Positions 45,045 through 53,404 of a stretch of DNA of 64,000 nt are shown piece after piece. The DNA comes from Bacillus sp. FJAT-28004 (GTDB lineage: Bacteria; Bacillota; Bacilli; Paenibacillales; Paenibacillaceae): the NCBI RefSeq assembly GCF_001280845.1, contig NZ_LGHP01000001.1, positions 2,318,435 to 2,382,434 of the forward strand, given 5' to 3'. How positions within the stretch are numbered: position 1 is the first letter of the stretch; each line of letters begins with the position of its first letter. The notes beneath the pieces were generated by a model. The model saw nothing but the letters and a program-made list of their open reading frames with translations, was not told the DNA's origin and did no database searches. The translations under genes were made by a program, and so were the position numbers.

Positions 45045-47294
45045 ATGATAAAAAAGAAATCACTTTCGGAAATGATACAAAATTTAAGAGCCAATGAAAA
45101 TATTATCAATTGGACTGAAATAGAGCCTCAAGAAGCGAAAACAAAACCTCTACCAGAAAGTGTCGATCCTAGGATTAAATCGGCTCTCGTAAAACGAGGA
45201 ATAGAACAGTTATATACACACCAGCACTCAGCCTACGAAACAATACGTAAAGGTGAAAATATTGTAGCTGTAACGCCGACCGCTTCTGGAAAAACACTTT
45301 GCTATAACCTTCCAGTATTACAAGCGATTGCGGAAGACGACGGCAGCCGAGCGCTTTATTTATTTCCAACAAAAGCTCTTGCACAAGATCAAAAAAGCGA
45401 ATTGACTGAAATCATAAACGAAATGGGAATTGATATTAAGAGCTTTACCTATGACGGCGATACTTCCCCTGCCATTCGAACTATAGTAAGAAATGTAGGG
45501 CATATCGTAATTACGAATCCCGATATGTTACATTCTGCAATACTTCCTCATCATACAAAATGGGTAAGTTTATTTAGCAATCTTAAATATATCGTTATAG
45601 ATGAGCTTCATACTTATAGGGGCGTATTCGGAAGTCACGTAGCGAATGTCATACGCAGGCTCAAACGGATATGCAAGTTTTATGGAAGCAATCCACTGTT
45701 TATTTGTACTTCTGCCACAATAGCAAACCCAAAGGAACTAGCAGAACAGTTGACAGGGAACCCTATGCGGTTAATTAACGATAACGGTGCACCACGAGGA
45801 AGGAAACATTTTGTTTTTTATAACCCTCCAATCGTGAATAAGCCACTCAATATACGAAAAAGTTCTACTGTAGAGGTAAACCAATTAGCTAAGGAATTTT
45901 TAACGAATAAAATACAGACGATTGTTTTTGCTCGCAGCCGGGTAAGGGTAGAAATCATTTTAAGCCATATACAGGAACTGGTTAAAAATGAAATCGGGAC
46001 CAAATCCATACGGGGCTATCGTGGCGGCTACTTGCCTAATCAACGGCGGGAAATCGAAAGAGGATTAAGGAACGGCGAAATATTAGGCGTGGTCAGTACA
46101 AATGCTTTGGAACTAGGTGTAGATATTGGGCAACTGCAAGTCTGTATTATGACTGGTTATCCAGGGAGCGTAGCAAGTACATGGCAACAAGCAGGCCGGG
46201 CTGGAAGACGTCATGGAGAAGCTCTTGTACTAATGGTAGCAAGTAATACGCCTATAGACCAGTATATCGTCCAAAACCCTGAATACTTCTTTGATCGGTC
46301 CCCGGAATCCGCTAGAATTAACCCGGAAAACTTACTCATTCTAGTCGATCACGTACGCTGTGCAGCCTATGAACTACCCTTTAAGAAGGGGGAAGAATTC
46401 GGCACCATAGAAATTGTAGACATTTTGGAATATCTAGTAGAAGAACGGGTGCTAACCCATGCAGGTGATACGTTTTACTGGGCTAATCTGGCTTTCCCAG
46501 CGAGTGAAGTTAGTCTGCGTTCTGCCGCGCAGGAAAATGTAGTCATTATCGACCAGTCAGAAATAGCGAACGTGAAAATCATTGGAGAAATGGATCGTTT
46601 TAGCGCAATGACCCTTTTACATGATGAAGCTATATATTTACATGAAGGGGTACAGTACCAAGTCGAAAAACTGGATTGGGAGCATAAGAAGGCTTATGTC
46701 CGGAAAGTCGATGTAGAGTATTATACAGACGCGAACCTGGCGGTAAAACTTAAAGTATTAGCTGCAGACAGGACGGAGAGCAGGCGTACTTCATCTATTA
46801 TATATGGAGACGTCGTAGTAAATTTCCTAGCCACACTTTTCAAAAAAATTCGATTGAGCAGTTTTGAAAATATCGGGTATGGTCAAGTTAACCTTCCAGA
46901 AGATGAACTGCACACCAGCGCAACTTGGATAGAATTAAAAGAGGTAGACCCGACAATTGAAACAAAAACACTTGAACAGCTGCTGCTTGGAATAGCAAAT
47001 GTATTAAGGCATATCGTACCCATTCATGTTATGTGTGACCGAAATGATATTCATGTCGTTTCACAAATAAGGGCTGAACATACGCAGCTGCCTACGATAT
47101 TCATATATGACCATTACCCCGGAGGTATTGGACTTTCTGAGGACGTTTATAAACGGTTTGATGAAGTAAAAGAAGCGGCAATAAAATTAATTAGAAAATG
47201 TCCATGTGAAGACGGCTGTCCTTCTTGTATCGGTACAGAGATACATGGACTTCATACAAAACAAACAAGCTTAGAGCTGTTGAGGTCATTATGA
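45045..47294 (+). CDS. mrfA: MrfA/YprA-type superfamily 2 DNA helicase
   Basis: A 749-residue helicase. Motif I is TPTASGKT (77–84), motif II DELH (186–189), motif III TSATIANP and motif VI QQAGRAGRR. The C-terminal DUF1998-like region ends in a four-cysteine cluster, CPCEDGCPSC. This is the MrfA pattern. In B. subtilis MrfA and the nuclease MrfB excise mitomycin-type and other bulky DNA lesions independently of UvrABC. The codon choice (many ATA, AGG and CGG) looks different from neighbouring genes, hinting at separate ancestry. Its stop overlaps the next small ORF (ATGA). Confidence 0.93.
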   Translation: MIKKKSLSEMIQNLRANENIINWTEIEPQEAKTKPLPESVDPRIKSALVKRGIEQLYTHQHSAYETIRKGENIVAVTPTASGKTLCYNLPVLQAIAEDDGSRALYLFPTKALAQDQKSELTEIINEMGIDIKSFTYDGDTSPAIRTIVRNVGHIVITNPDMLHSAILPHHTKWVSLFSNLKYIVIDELHTYRGVFGSHVANVIRRLKRICKFYGSNPLFICTSATIANPKELAEQLTGNPMRLINDNGAPRGRKHFVFYNPPIVNKPLNIRKSSTVEVNQLAKEFLTNKIQTIVFARSRVRVEIILSHIQELVKNEIGTKSIRGYRGGYLPNQRREIERGLRNGEILGVVSTNALELGVDIGQLQVCIMTGYPGSVASTWQQAGRAGRRHGEALVLMVASNTPIDQYIVQNPEYFFDRSPESARINPENLLILVDHVRCAAYELPFKKGEEFGTIEIVDILEYLVEERVLTHAGDTFYWANLAFPASEVSLRSAAQENVVIIDQSEIANVKIIGEMDRFSAMTLLHDEAIYLHEGVQYQVEKLDWEHKKAYVRKVDVEYYTDANLAVKLKVLAADRTESRRTSSIIYGDVVVNFLATLFKKIRLSSFENIGYGQVNLPEDELHTSATWIELKEVDPTIETKTLEQLLLGIANVLRHIVPIHVMCDRNDIHVVSQIRAEHTQLPTIFIYDHYPGGIGLSEDVYKRFDEVKEAAIKLIRKCPCEDGCPSCIGTEIHGLHTKQTSLELLRSL

Positions 47295-47422
47295 TTAACT
47301 ATGGTTTTATTAGCAAGAACGAAATGCAGTTCGTTCATATTGCTCCGCTAGGACCGATTCAATTTGTTGGTCTGCAAAAGCAAACACATTATCTTCTTAA
47401 TGAAGCGGAGGGCAATCGATGA
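47291..47422 (+). CDS. Small ORF (43 aa) coupled between mrfA and mrfB
   Basis: A 43-codon frame beginning MINYGFISKNEMQFVHIAP and ending LLNEAEGNR. Its ATG overlaps the mrfA stop (ATGA at 47291–47294), and its TGA overlaps the mrfB ATG (47419–47422). Dual ATGA coupling is what a genuine operon gene would show. The ribosome binding site is weak (TTGAGGTC). I do not recognise the sequence. It has no membrane helix or known motif. It may be a real small protein, a remnant of an older gene's 3' end, or merely a leader that couples mrfA to mrfB. Confidence 0.5.
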   Translation: MINYGFISKNEMQFVHIAPLGPIQFVGLQKQTHYLLNEAEGNR

Positions 47423-48720
47423 GTTTATTACGGGATAGAATGAATCGTTTGCGGGGAGACAGCAGAGAGGAAGACAAACAGCCTGTAGCAGCGGGAGCTG
47501 CAAGTGGAGAGCAGATAGTACAGCAACCTGAAGACGATGAAGAATGGCTTTCACCCGTGTGGGAGACATTCGATGTCAAGTTGGTTACGAACGAAATAGG
47601 AAGCTTTCTCCTTCGAAAAATCATTTATCCGTCAGATTATCGTCATGGTCACCATGCTTTAGTAGAGCTGCACGATTCTGCGCCTGCCTTAACGGCGTTT
47701 CATCCTGAATCTCAAATGTCTGCTGAACAAATTATGTTTCTCGATTTGGAAACAACAGGATTAGGCGTTGGAGCAGGGAACGTTCCTTTCATGGTTGGAA
47801 TAGGCTATATGTCAAAGGAGCATTTTGTTATCGAGCAAGCTTTGATTAGGCACCCTGCTGAAGAGCGAGCGATGCTTCATTTTTTAATGGAGAAGCTGAA
47901 TCATTATACTTTTTTGTCCACCTATAACGGAAAAACATTCGATTGGCCGCTCGTTCAAAGTCGTTTTATTATGAATGGCCTTGGCCGTAAAATGTGGGAA
48001 CCTCAGCATCTTGATTTTTTGCATCCCGCTAGATCCATTTGGCGAAATACGCTCGTTTCTTGTAAATTAAGCCATGTTGAAGAAGAACGGCTCGGTATTC
48101 ACCGAGAGGACGATGTTCCAGGATCATTAGCTCCTCAACTCTATTTTGAATTTTTGGCGAATGGAGATCCAGCGCCGCTTGAAGGGGTTTTTCGCCATAA
48201 CGAAATTGATATGCTCTCTCTAGCTTGTCTAGCGATTCGATTTGGGCATTTATTAAACGGCAACATCAGCAAGTATATTCCGCTTCCGGATGAGCCGGAG
48301 GAGATGGTGCGCACAGGACTTTGGCTCGAGCGTATGGGCAAAAACGAGCTTCCTTGTCATTTATTCGATATGGCCATGAAGGAAGAGAACTCGAAACCAT
48401 CTACGTTAGTCATGCTTGCCGCGCGGGACAAGAAGGCTGGAAATTGGGATCGTGCTGTGTTATTGTGGCAGAAGGCTATTATTCATTCTTCGACAAATTT
48501 TGGATCTGCAGCCCATGAGGCAAGCATTGAGCTTGCTATGTATTATGAGCATAAGATCAAAGATTTCGAGTCGGCATTAGGACATGCGAATGTAGCTTTT
48601 GAACATGCTTTGAATCATTCGCAGCTCGTTCGTCGCGATACCAAAAAAAGAGCGGAGCTCGAGGCTTTGCGCAATCGAATAACAAGGCTGCGACGCAAAT
48701 CAACCAAAAATGTTCAATAA
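47419..48720 (+). CDS. mrfB: MrfB/YprB-type DEDD exonuclease with TPR-like tail
   Basis: A 433-residue protein. The RNase H-like exonuclease core (about 103–270) has D109 and E111 (FLDLETTG), D175 (TYNGKTFDWP) and a final Asp in EIDMLSL. The ~150 C-terminal residues are helical, in TPR style (LWLERMGKNELPCHLFDMAMKEE). In B. subtilis MrfB digests DNA after MrfA opens a damaged site. A GGAGGG site 8 nt upstream of the ATG supports independent initiation besides the ATGA overlap. Confidence 0.92.
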   Translation: MSLLRDRMNRLRGDSREEDKQPVAAGAASGEQIVQQPEDDEEWLSPVWETFDVKLVTNEIGSFLLRKIIYPSDYRHGHHALVELHDSAPALTAFHPESQMSAEQIMFLDLETTGLGVGAGNVPFMVGIGYMSKEHFVIEQALIRHPAEERAMLHFLMEKLNHYTFLSTYNGKTFDWPLVQSRFIMNGLGRKMWEPQHLDFLHPARSIWRNTLVSCKLSHVEEERLGIHREDDVPGSLAPQLYFEFLANGDPAPLEGVFRHNEIDMLSLACLAIRFGHLLNGNISKYIPLPDEPEEMVRTGLWLERMGKNELPCHLFDMAMKEENSKPSTLVMLAARDKKAGNWDRAVLLWQKAIIHSSTNFGSAAHEASIELAMYYEHKIKDFESALGHANVAFEHALNHSQLVRRDTKKRAELEALRNRITRLRRKSTKNVQ

Positions 48721-48857
48721 GAAGCTACTTTTTAAAATAGGATAAAAGCGTGAACAGACAGTTGCAGATCTATTATATAGCTTATCTTTCAAAGGAAAAC
48801 GTAAGCTTGACCACCATATAGTGGCGACTGCCGTTTACGCTTAGGAGGATTAAAACT

Positions 48858-49670
48858 ATGACAGTAGGACTGCCAGTTATGCGTGGCTTATTAATTGATC
48901 TTGACGGAACGTTATATCACGGTACTCATCAAATCGATGGTGCAGCCGAGCTCATCTCTTATTTGAGAGAGATAAAGCTCCCCTATCGCTTTGTTACAAA
49001 CAATTCTTCGTCTACACCAGATGAGGTTGCTGAGAGGCTAATGAGAATGGGCATTCCTGCTGCTGCTGAAGATGTATGTACATCAGCCCAAGCGGCTGCC
49101 GAGCATATCGCTTCGATCAAGCCAGCTGCTTCAGTATTTGTCGTTGGTGAGGCTGGATTAAAGCAGGCTGTGCAAGAAGCAGGGTTAGTTCTGACAGAGG
49201 AACAACCGGATTTTGTTTTACAAGGGATAGACCGCTCGTTCACCTATGAGCGATTAACGAAGGCGGTTCGGTATATTCACAGCGGGGCAATATTCGTTAT
49301 GACAAATCCTGATTTGCTGCTGCCATCCAGCGATGGCCTCATTCCGGGAGCGGGCTCTATAGGCGCTATGTTAAAGGCAGCAGGCGGCAAAGAGCCTATC
49401 CTCATTGGCAAGCCTTCTTCCATCCTCATGAGTTATTCATTAAGAGCAATTGGCTTAAAAGCAGATGAAACCTGGGTAGTAGGCGACAATTTGGCAACAG
49501 ATATCGCTTTTGGTGAAGCAGCTGGCTGCGGTACGATCCTTGTTCTGACTGGACTTACAACAGCTGAGAACATCGAGTATTATATGGGTCAGGCAGGGTG
49601 TAAGCCGACTGTTATTTGTAATCATTTAGAAGAGCTTCGTTCTTATATATCTGATCATAGAGATTGTTAA
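48858..49670 (+). CDS. HAD-IIA family phosphatase (NagD/AraL-like)
   Basis: A 270-residue sugar-phosphate/p-nitrophenyl-phosphatase-like protein. Motif I is DLDGT (14–18) and motif II FVTNNSS. The cap domain spans about 75–190, the motif III lysine is LIGKPS, and motif IV is VVGDNLATDIAFG. Substrate unknown; relatives dephosphorylate sugar phosphates and UMP. AGGAGG lies 9 nt before the ATG. Confidence 0.92.
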   Translation: MTVGLPVMRGLLIDLDGTLYHGTHQIDGAAELISYLREIKLPYRFVTNNSSSTPDEVAERLMRMGIPAAAEDVCTSAQAAAEHIASIKPAASVFVVGEAGLKQAVQEAGLVLTEEQPDFVLQGIDRSFTYERLTKAVRYIHSGAIFVMTNPDLLLPSSDGLIPGAGSIGAMLKAAGGKEPILIGKPSSILMSYSLRAIGLKADETWVVGDNLATDIAFGEAAGCGTILVLTGLTTAENIEYYMGQAGCKPTVICNHLEELRSYISDHRDC

Positions 49671-49708
49671 GACTTATAACGAAGAAAATAGGAAGGAAGC
49701 GAGTTTTC

Positions 49709-50539
49709 ATGTATGAATTGCCGGAACTGGAAAATTATCGGGCTTTATTGGCGGAGCAATTCGCAGGCGCCCAAATTACCGGTATCGAGATAACTAATGT
49801 TAAAGTTTTTCAAGCAAGTGAAGAACAAATTGGGCGTGATGTCATTAGTAAAGTTGTATGGTTTATAGAAAGAAGAGGCATGCATTTAGTTTTACACTTG
49901 GATAATGGAAAACGTCTATTGCTTCATTTGGGGCAAGGGGCTTATTTGTATAGAGGCAGCGCGACTGACAAACCTGACCGCAATGTTCAGTTGAAACTGA
50001 TTTTCGGCGAAGTCGTATTGTACGGAGTGGGCTTGCGAGCGGAAGATTTGCAGCTCTTGACCGTGAAGGAAGTCGAGGGTAAACTTGGACGCCTTGGACC
50101 AGATGCTATGGACAAAAGAGTGACACTTCAGCGTTTCATTGCACTTTTTGCCAAAAAACGAGTTGCGATTAGAACGGCTCTAATCGACCAAAACGTGATT
50201 TCAGGAATAGGTGCAGTGTATGCGGATGAGATTTGTTTTGCTGCAGCCATTCGTCCCGATACCAAAATTCCAGCGATCGAAAGCGAAGCGTGGGAACGCC
50301 TATACGCAGCGATGCATAATGTACTAAAGGAAGCGATTTCACAAGGCGGAGCGGCGGAGTATCCGTTTTATGAGGGGGACAGCTTGACTGGGAAACATCG
50401 TAATCACTTTCAAGTTTACGAGCGTGAGGGTCTATTATGTTCACGCTGCGATACTGTGATCGAGAAAATCGATGTGTCTGGTCGTAAAGCGTATGCCTGT
50501 CCTAATTGTCAACAAGATGAGGGAATAAGTAAGCTTTGA
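49709..50539 (+). CDS. Fpg/Nei-family DNA glycosylase homologue lacking the N-terminal proline
   Basis: A 276-residue protein with the Fpg/Nei layout: N-terminal beta-sandwich, H2TH motif (DQNVISGIGAVYADEI) and zinc finger C243-x2-C246-x16-C263-x2-C266 with its conserved Arg (GRKAYAC). The start is the ATG at 49709 behind GGAAGGAAG; an upstream frame has no site. Family enzymes begin M-P-E-L-P-E, and the proline is the catalytic nucleophile. Here the start reads MYELPELENYR, with Tyr at position 2. The beta-hairpin lysine (RRxK) is Met58 (ERRGM). DNA binding looks intact, but classical glycosylase/lyase chemistry should be impaired. Confidence 0.88.
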   Translation: MYELPELENYRALLAEQFAGAQITGIEITNVKVFQASEEQIGRDVISKVVWFIERRGMHLVLHLDNGKRLLLHLGQGAYLYRGSATDKPDRNVQLKLIFGEVVLYGVGLRAEDLQLLTVKEVEGKLGRLGPDAMDKRVTLQRFIALFAKKRVAIRTALIDQNVISGIGAVYADEICFAAAIRPDTKIPAIESEAWERLYAAMHNVLKEAISQGGAAEYPFYEGDSLTGKHRNHFQVYEREGLLCSRCDTVIEKIDVSGRKAYACPNCQQDEGISKL

Positions 50540-50567
50540 GTCTATCGGTTGAACGGGGGATTCACTC

Positions 50568-50900
50568 ATGATTCATGTTTATTTAGACGATTATCGCACT
50601 TGTCCAAAAGGATTTGTTTTGGCAAGCAACGCAGAAGAGTGCAAGCAGCTGCTTGATCTTGAGGAAGTAGGTATTTTGTCGCTGGATTACGATCTAGGGT
50701 GGTCTCAGCCTACAGGCTATGAGGTTGTGCGCCATATTGTTGAGACGGGTCGTTATCCCGATCAAATATACTTACACACCTCAAGTGCCGCTGGTCGCAT
50801 GCAAATGTATCATATGCTTTCAACGAATGCGCCGGCTGAGACCAAGCTGTTCAATGGTCCGATGCCGGACGCGCTAATCAATAATATAGCGGGTCGTTAA
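50568..50900 (+). CDS. Cyclic-phosphate-processing receiver-like domain protein
   Basis: A 110-residue single-domain protein. MIHVYLDDYRTCPKGF, then ECKQLLDLEEVGILSLDYDLG and TGYEVVRHIVETGRYPDQIYLHTSSAAGR, gives a Rossmann-like receiver fold with Asp pairs at residues 7/8 and in LDYDL. It resembles the cREC domain predicted to handle cyclic phosphates in nucleotide signalling. Biochemical role unproven. GGGGG precedes the ATG. It closes the run of genes before the inverted-repeat element. Confidence 0.75.
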   Translation: MIHVYLDDYRTCPKGFVLASNAEECKQLLDLEEVGILSLDYDLGWSQPTGYEVVRHIVETGRYPDQIYLHTSSAAGRMQMYHMLSTNAPAETKLFNGPMPDALINNIAGR

Positions 50901-50902
50901 TA

Positions 50903-52206
50903 TACACCCAACCCTCGAGGGCTTTTTATACCCAACCCTTAAGGGCATTTACACCCAAACCCTTAAGGGCTATTTACAAACCCAGACCCTTAAGGGCTTT
51001 TTATTGCGAAACTCTAATTGAATTTACAACCTCGACCCCAAGGGCTTTTCGAACCCACCCAAACCCTCCCTTCCAAGGGAGGGCCCCAAGGGTTGCACCC
51101 TCTGGACACCCGCAACTGGACTAACGTGAGAGTCTAACCGGCGCTCCTAAGTTTGGGTAGAGCATGGAACGCTTTCGTCCCTTTAGGACACGCTTACACT
51201 GGAGAGGCTTTCACCCTCTCTAAAAATCAACATTACGAGATAAGATCATGGACAAGCTCGGGTTTACCATAAGTCTAATTTTTAGATCTATTTTCGTCGA
51301 TTTGATACATAAACGGGTATTAAAAGACAATAGGAAGGAATGGATTTTTTTCTATTGTGAGAACTAGAAGTAATATTGGTTGAAAAAATCACTCGAATAA
51401 TTTCACGAAATGTGACTTATTCGGTTATAATGCAAACAAAGGTTAAAAATATAAATGGTTCTAATCATGTATTTATAAACAAATGACATGTTTAAGGTCA
51501 TTAAATAATGCCTAAAATATGAAAATGATTGCTTTGAATCTAATTAGTAATTACAAAGGCTTCCTAACCCACACAACTTAAAACTATTAATACCTTTAAA
51601 CACCACCAACTTTAAGGATGTCCCAAAGGTACGGAAGTGCTCCTACGCAAACATAACATGTGTGAATTGCTTCAACTCCAACGTTAGTCCAATTGCAGGT
51701 GTCCAGAGGGTGCAACCCTTCTGTAATCCTTTGGAAGGTCAGGGTTTGGGTGAGGTCGAAAAGCCCTAATGAAAAGGGCAGTATTGCACTTGATGGTTCA
51801 AGTAGTAAGCAGGAGAACGACAAGTTCAACCAGTTCACTTCCACCAATATTCTTACACCAACTTCCAGCGTGTCCCGAAGGGACGAAAGCGATCCTAAGC
51901 AAACATAACAAACCTGCGCCGCATTAACGCCAACGTTAGTCGAGTTGCGGGTGTCCAGAGGGTGCAACCCTTGGGGCCCTCCCTTGGAAGGGAGGGTTTG
52001 GGTGGGTTCGAAAAGCCCTTTGGGTTGGGTAGTAAAGCGCTTGAAGAGTTTGAGTAGTAAAGCTCTTGTAGAGTTGAGTAGTAAACTCCCTTAAGGGTTT
52101 GGGGTTGTAAACTCCCTTCAGGGCTGGGGGTTGTAAACTCCCTTAAAGGGCTCGGGGTTGCAACCCTCGAGGGCAAGGGTGAAAAAATCCCTCTAGGGAC
52201 CAAGGG
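50903..52206. repeat. Composite 1.3-kb inverted-repeat element
   Basis: A gene-free stretch of nested repeats. Core arms 51040–51127 and 51933–52020 are 88 nt inverted copies with one mismatch (51118 versus 51942). A weaker extension reaches about 51200 on the left, sharing CGCTTTCGTCCCTT and GGACACGC. A second, degenerate right-hand copy starts at 51604, in direct orientation 252 bp before the copy starting at 51856. Outside the arms lie arrays of CCCTTAAGGG or CCCTCGAGGG palindromes (left about 50910–51000, right about 52085–52200), themselves mirror-image. The centre (51290–51590) is AT-rich and unique. No transposase, convincing ORF or clear target duplication was seen. Confidence 0.88.
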
Positions 52207-52235
52207 TAATCAAACACGAAAGAGGTTTAACATAC

Positions 52236-53252
52236 GTGAGTCAATGGATCGGAACAGCTAATCAAACTTATGCACCATATGCGATGGAGGAGCTTCGGAG
52301 GCTAATTGAGGGTGTAGCCTTCACACAGCTAGCAGCAGGCGAAGTGTTCTTAATGTCGAGCCCGCTCACACGGGAAGAGACGCTGCAATCTATTCATCAG
52401 CAAGAGCCGATCTTTTTACGCCATGTGCAGCCGGTGGATCGTACGATTGAAATAACAGGAAATGCTAATGATTTAGAACAATTGTCTAGCATGGTCCGAA
52501 ATGCAGTATTAACTTTTGAAAATAAACGAGTTGCCGTTCATATTCGACGTACATCTAAGTCTGAGTTTGTGTATTCGGCTTCGGATACAAAAGCGGTCAT
52601 TGATGCTGTGCTCGAGGAAATTGACGCGGAGCCTGTTGTGCAGCAGCCAGACGTTATTATTGCGATCTATGCGGCGGTAAATCAGCTATATGTCGGTTTT
52701 GGATCGCCATCGGACATGCTGTCGGATTGGCCGGGTGGAGCGGTTCGTTTTCAGCGTGAAGAAGGACAAGTCTCGCGTGCCAAATTCAAGCTGCTAGAAG
52801 CGGAACGTGCATTCAACTTGAACTACGCTGGTTTTCAGAATGCACTCGATGTTGGTGCAGCACCAGGAGGCTGGACTTCACTTTTGTTGGAACGCGGCTT
52901 GCGGGTTACCGCGATCGATCCTGCTGAATTGCATCCATCTCTCATGGCCTATCCAACGTTAACTTATTTAAAGCGAAATGCATCGGAAGTGAAATTTAAT
53001 CCAGATTCATTCCAGCTGCTTGTTTGTGATATGAGCTGGAGTCCTATGATGATGTGCAAGCTGGTTCTCGATCTTGAGCCTGCGCTAACGAAGGGTGCAA
53101 CAGCCATTATTACGGTTAAGCTTATGCACCGCAAACCGCTCCAAACGATCCGAGATGTGATTTCACGGCTTTCAACGGAATTCAAGCTACAAAAAGCGAA
53201 GCAACTGTTCCATAATAGAGAAGAAATAACACTTTATTTGATCAAAAAATAA
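52236..53252 (+). CDS. FtsJ-like (RrmJ/RlmM-type) SAM-dependent methyltransferase
   Basis: A 338-residue protein. The N-terminal half is a substrate-binding region of the RlmM style. The C-terminal FtsJ-type domain has SAM motif DVGAAPGGWT and the 2'-O-methyltransferase tetrad K (SRAKFKLLEA), D (VCDMSW), K (ITVKL), E (REEITLYL). Ribose methylation of rRNA is the likely job, but the target site is unknown. The start is GTG at 52236 behind AGAGG, only 30 nt after the repeat element, so its promoter must lie within or before that element. Confidence 0.86.
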   Translation: MSQWIGTANQTYAPYAMEELRRLIEGVAFTQLAAGEVFLMSSPLTREETLQSIHQQEPIFLRHVQPVDRTIEITGNANDLEQLSSMVRNAVLTFENKRVAVHIRRTSKSEFVYSASDTKAVIDAVLEEIDAEPVVQQPDVIIAIYAAVNQLYVGFGSPSDMLSDWPGGAVRFQREEGQVSRAKFKLLEAERAFNLNYAGFQNALDVGAAPGGWTSLLLERGLRVTAIDPAELHPSLMAYPTLTYLKRNASEVKFNPDSFQLLVCDMSWSPMMMCKLVLDLEPALTKGATAIITVKLMHRKPLQTIRDVISRLSTEFKLQKAKQLFHNREEITLYLIKK

Positions 53253-53255
53253 CAG

Positions 53256-53292
53256 GAGACGCCCCCCTTACTGCAAGGAGGGCGCTCTTTTT
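53256..53292 (+). terminator. Rho-independent terminator after FtsJ-like gene
   Basis: GAG-CGCCC-CCTT / AAGG-AGGGCG-CTC stem with an ACTGC loop, then TTTTT. Confidence 0.88.
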
Positions 53293-53404
53293 CGCATCTA
53301 GCAAACCATGGTTACGAGGAACAGCTTATGTCTATTCACAATTAGTCGAATCAGGTTGAAAATATATGGATAATAGCTGTAATCACTTGAAGGAGACTTG
53401 GTCG

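Noticed and set aside
48780..48850. Riboswitch or T-box before the HAD-IIA gene
   Set aside because: Only a small CCAC/GTGG hairpin and partial GTAAGC/GCTTA pairing are visible, with no conserved core or terminator.
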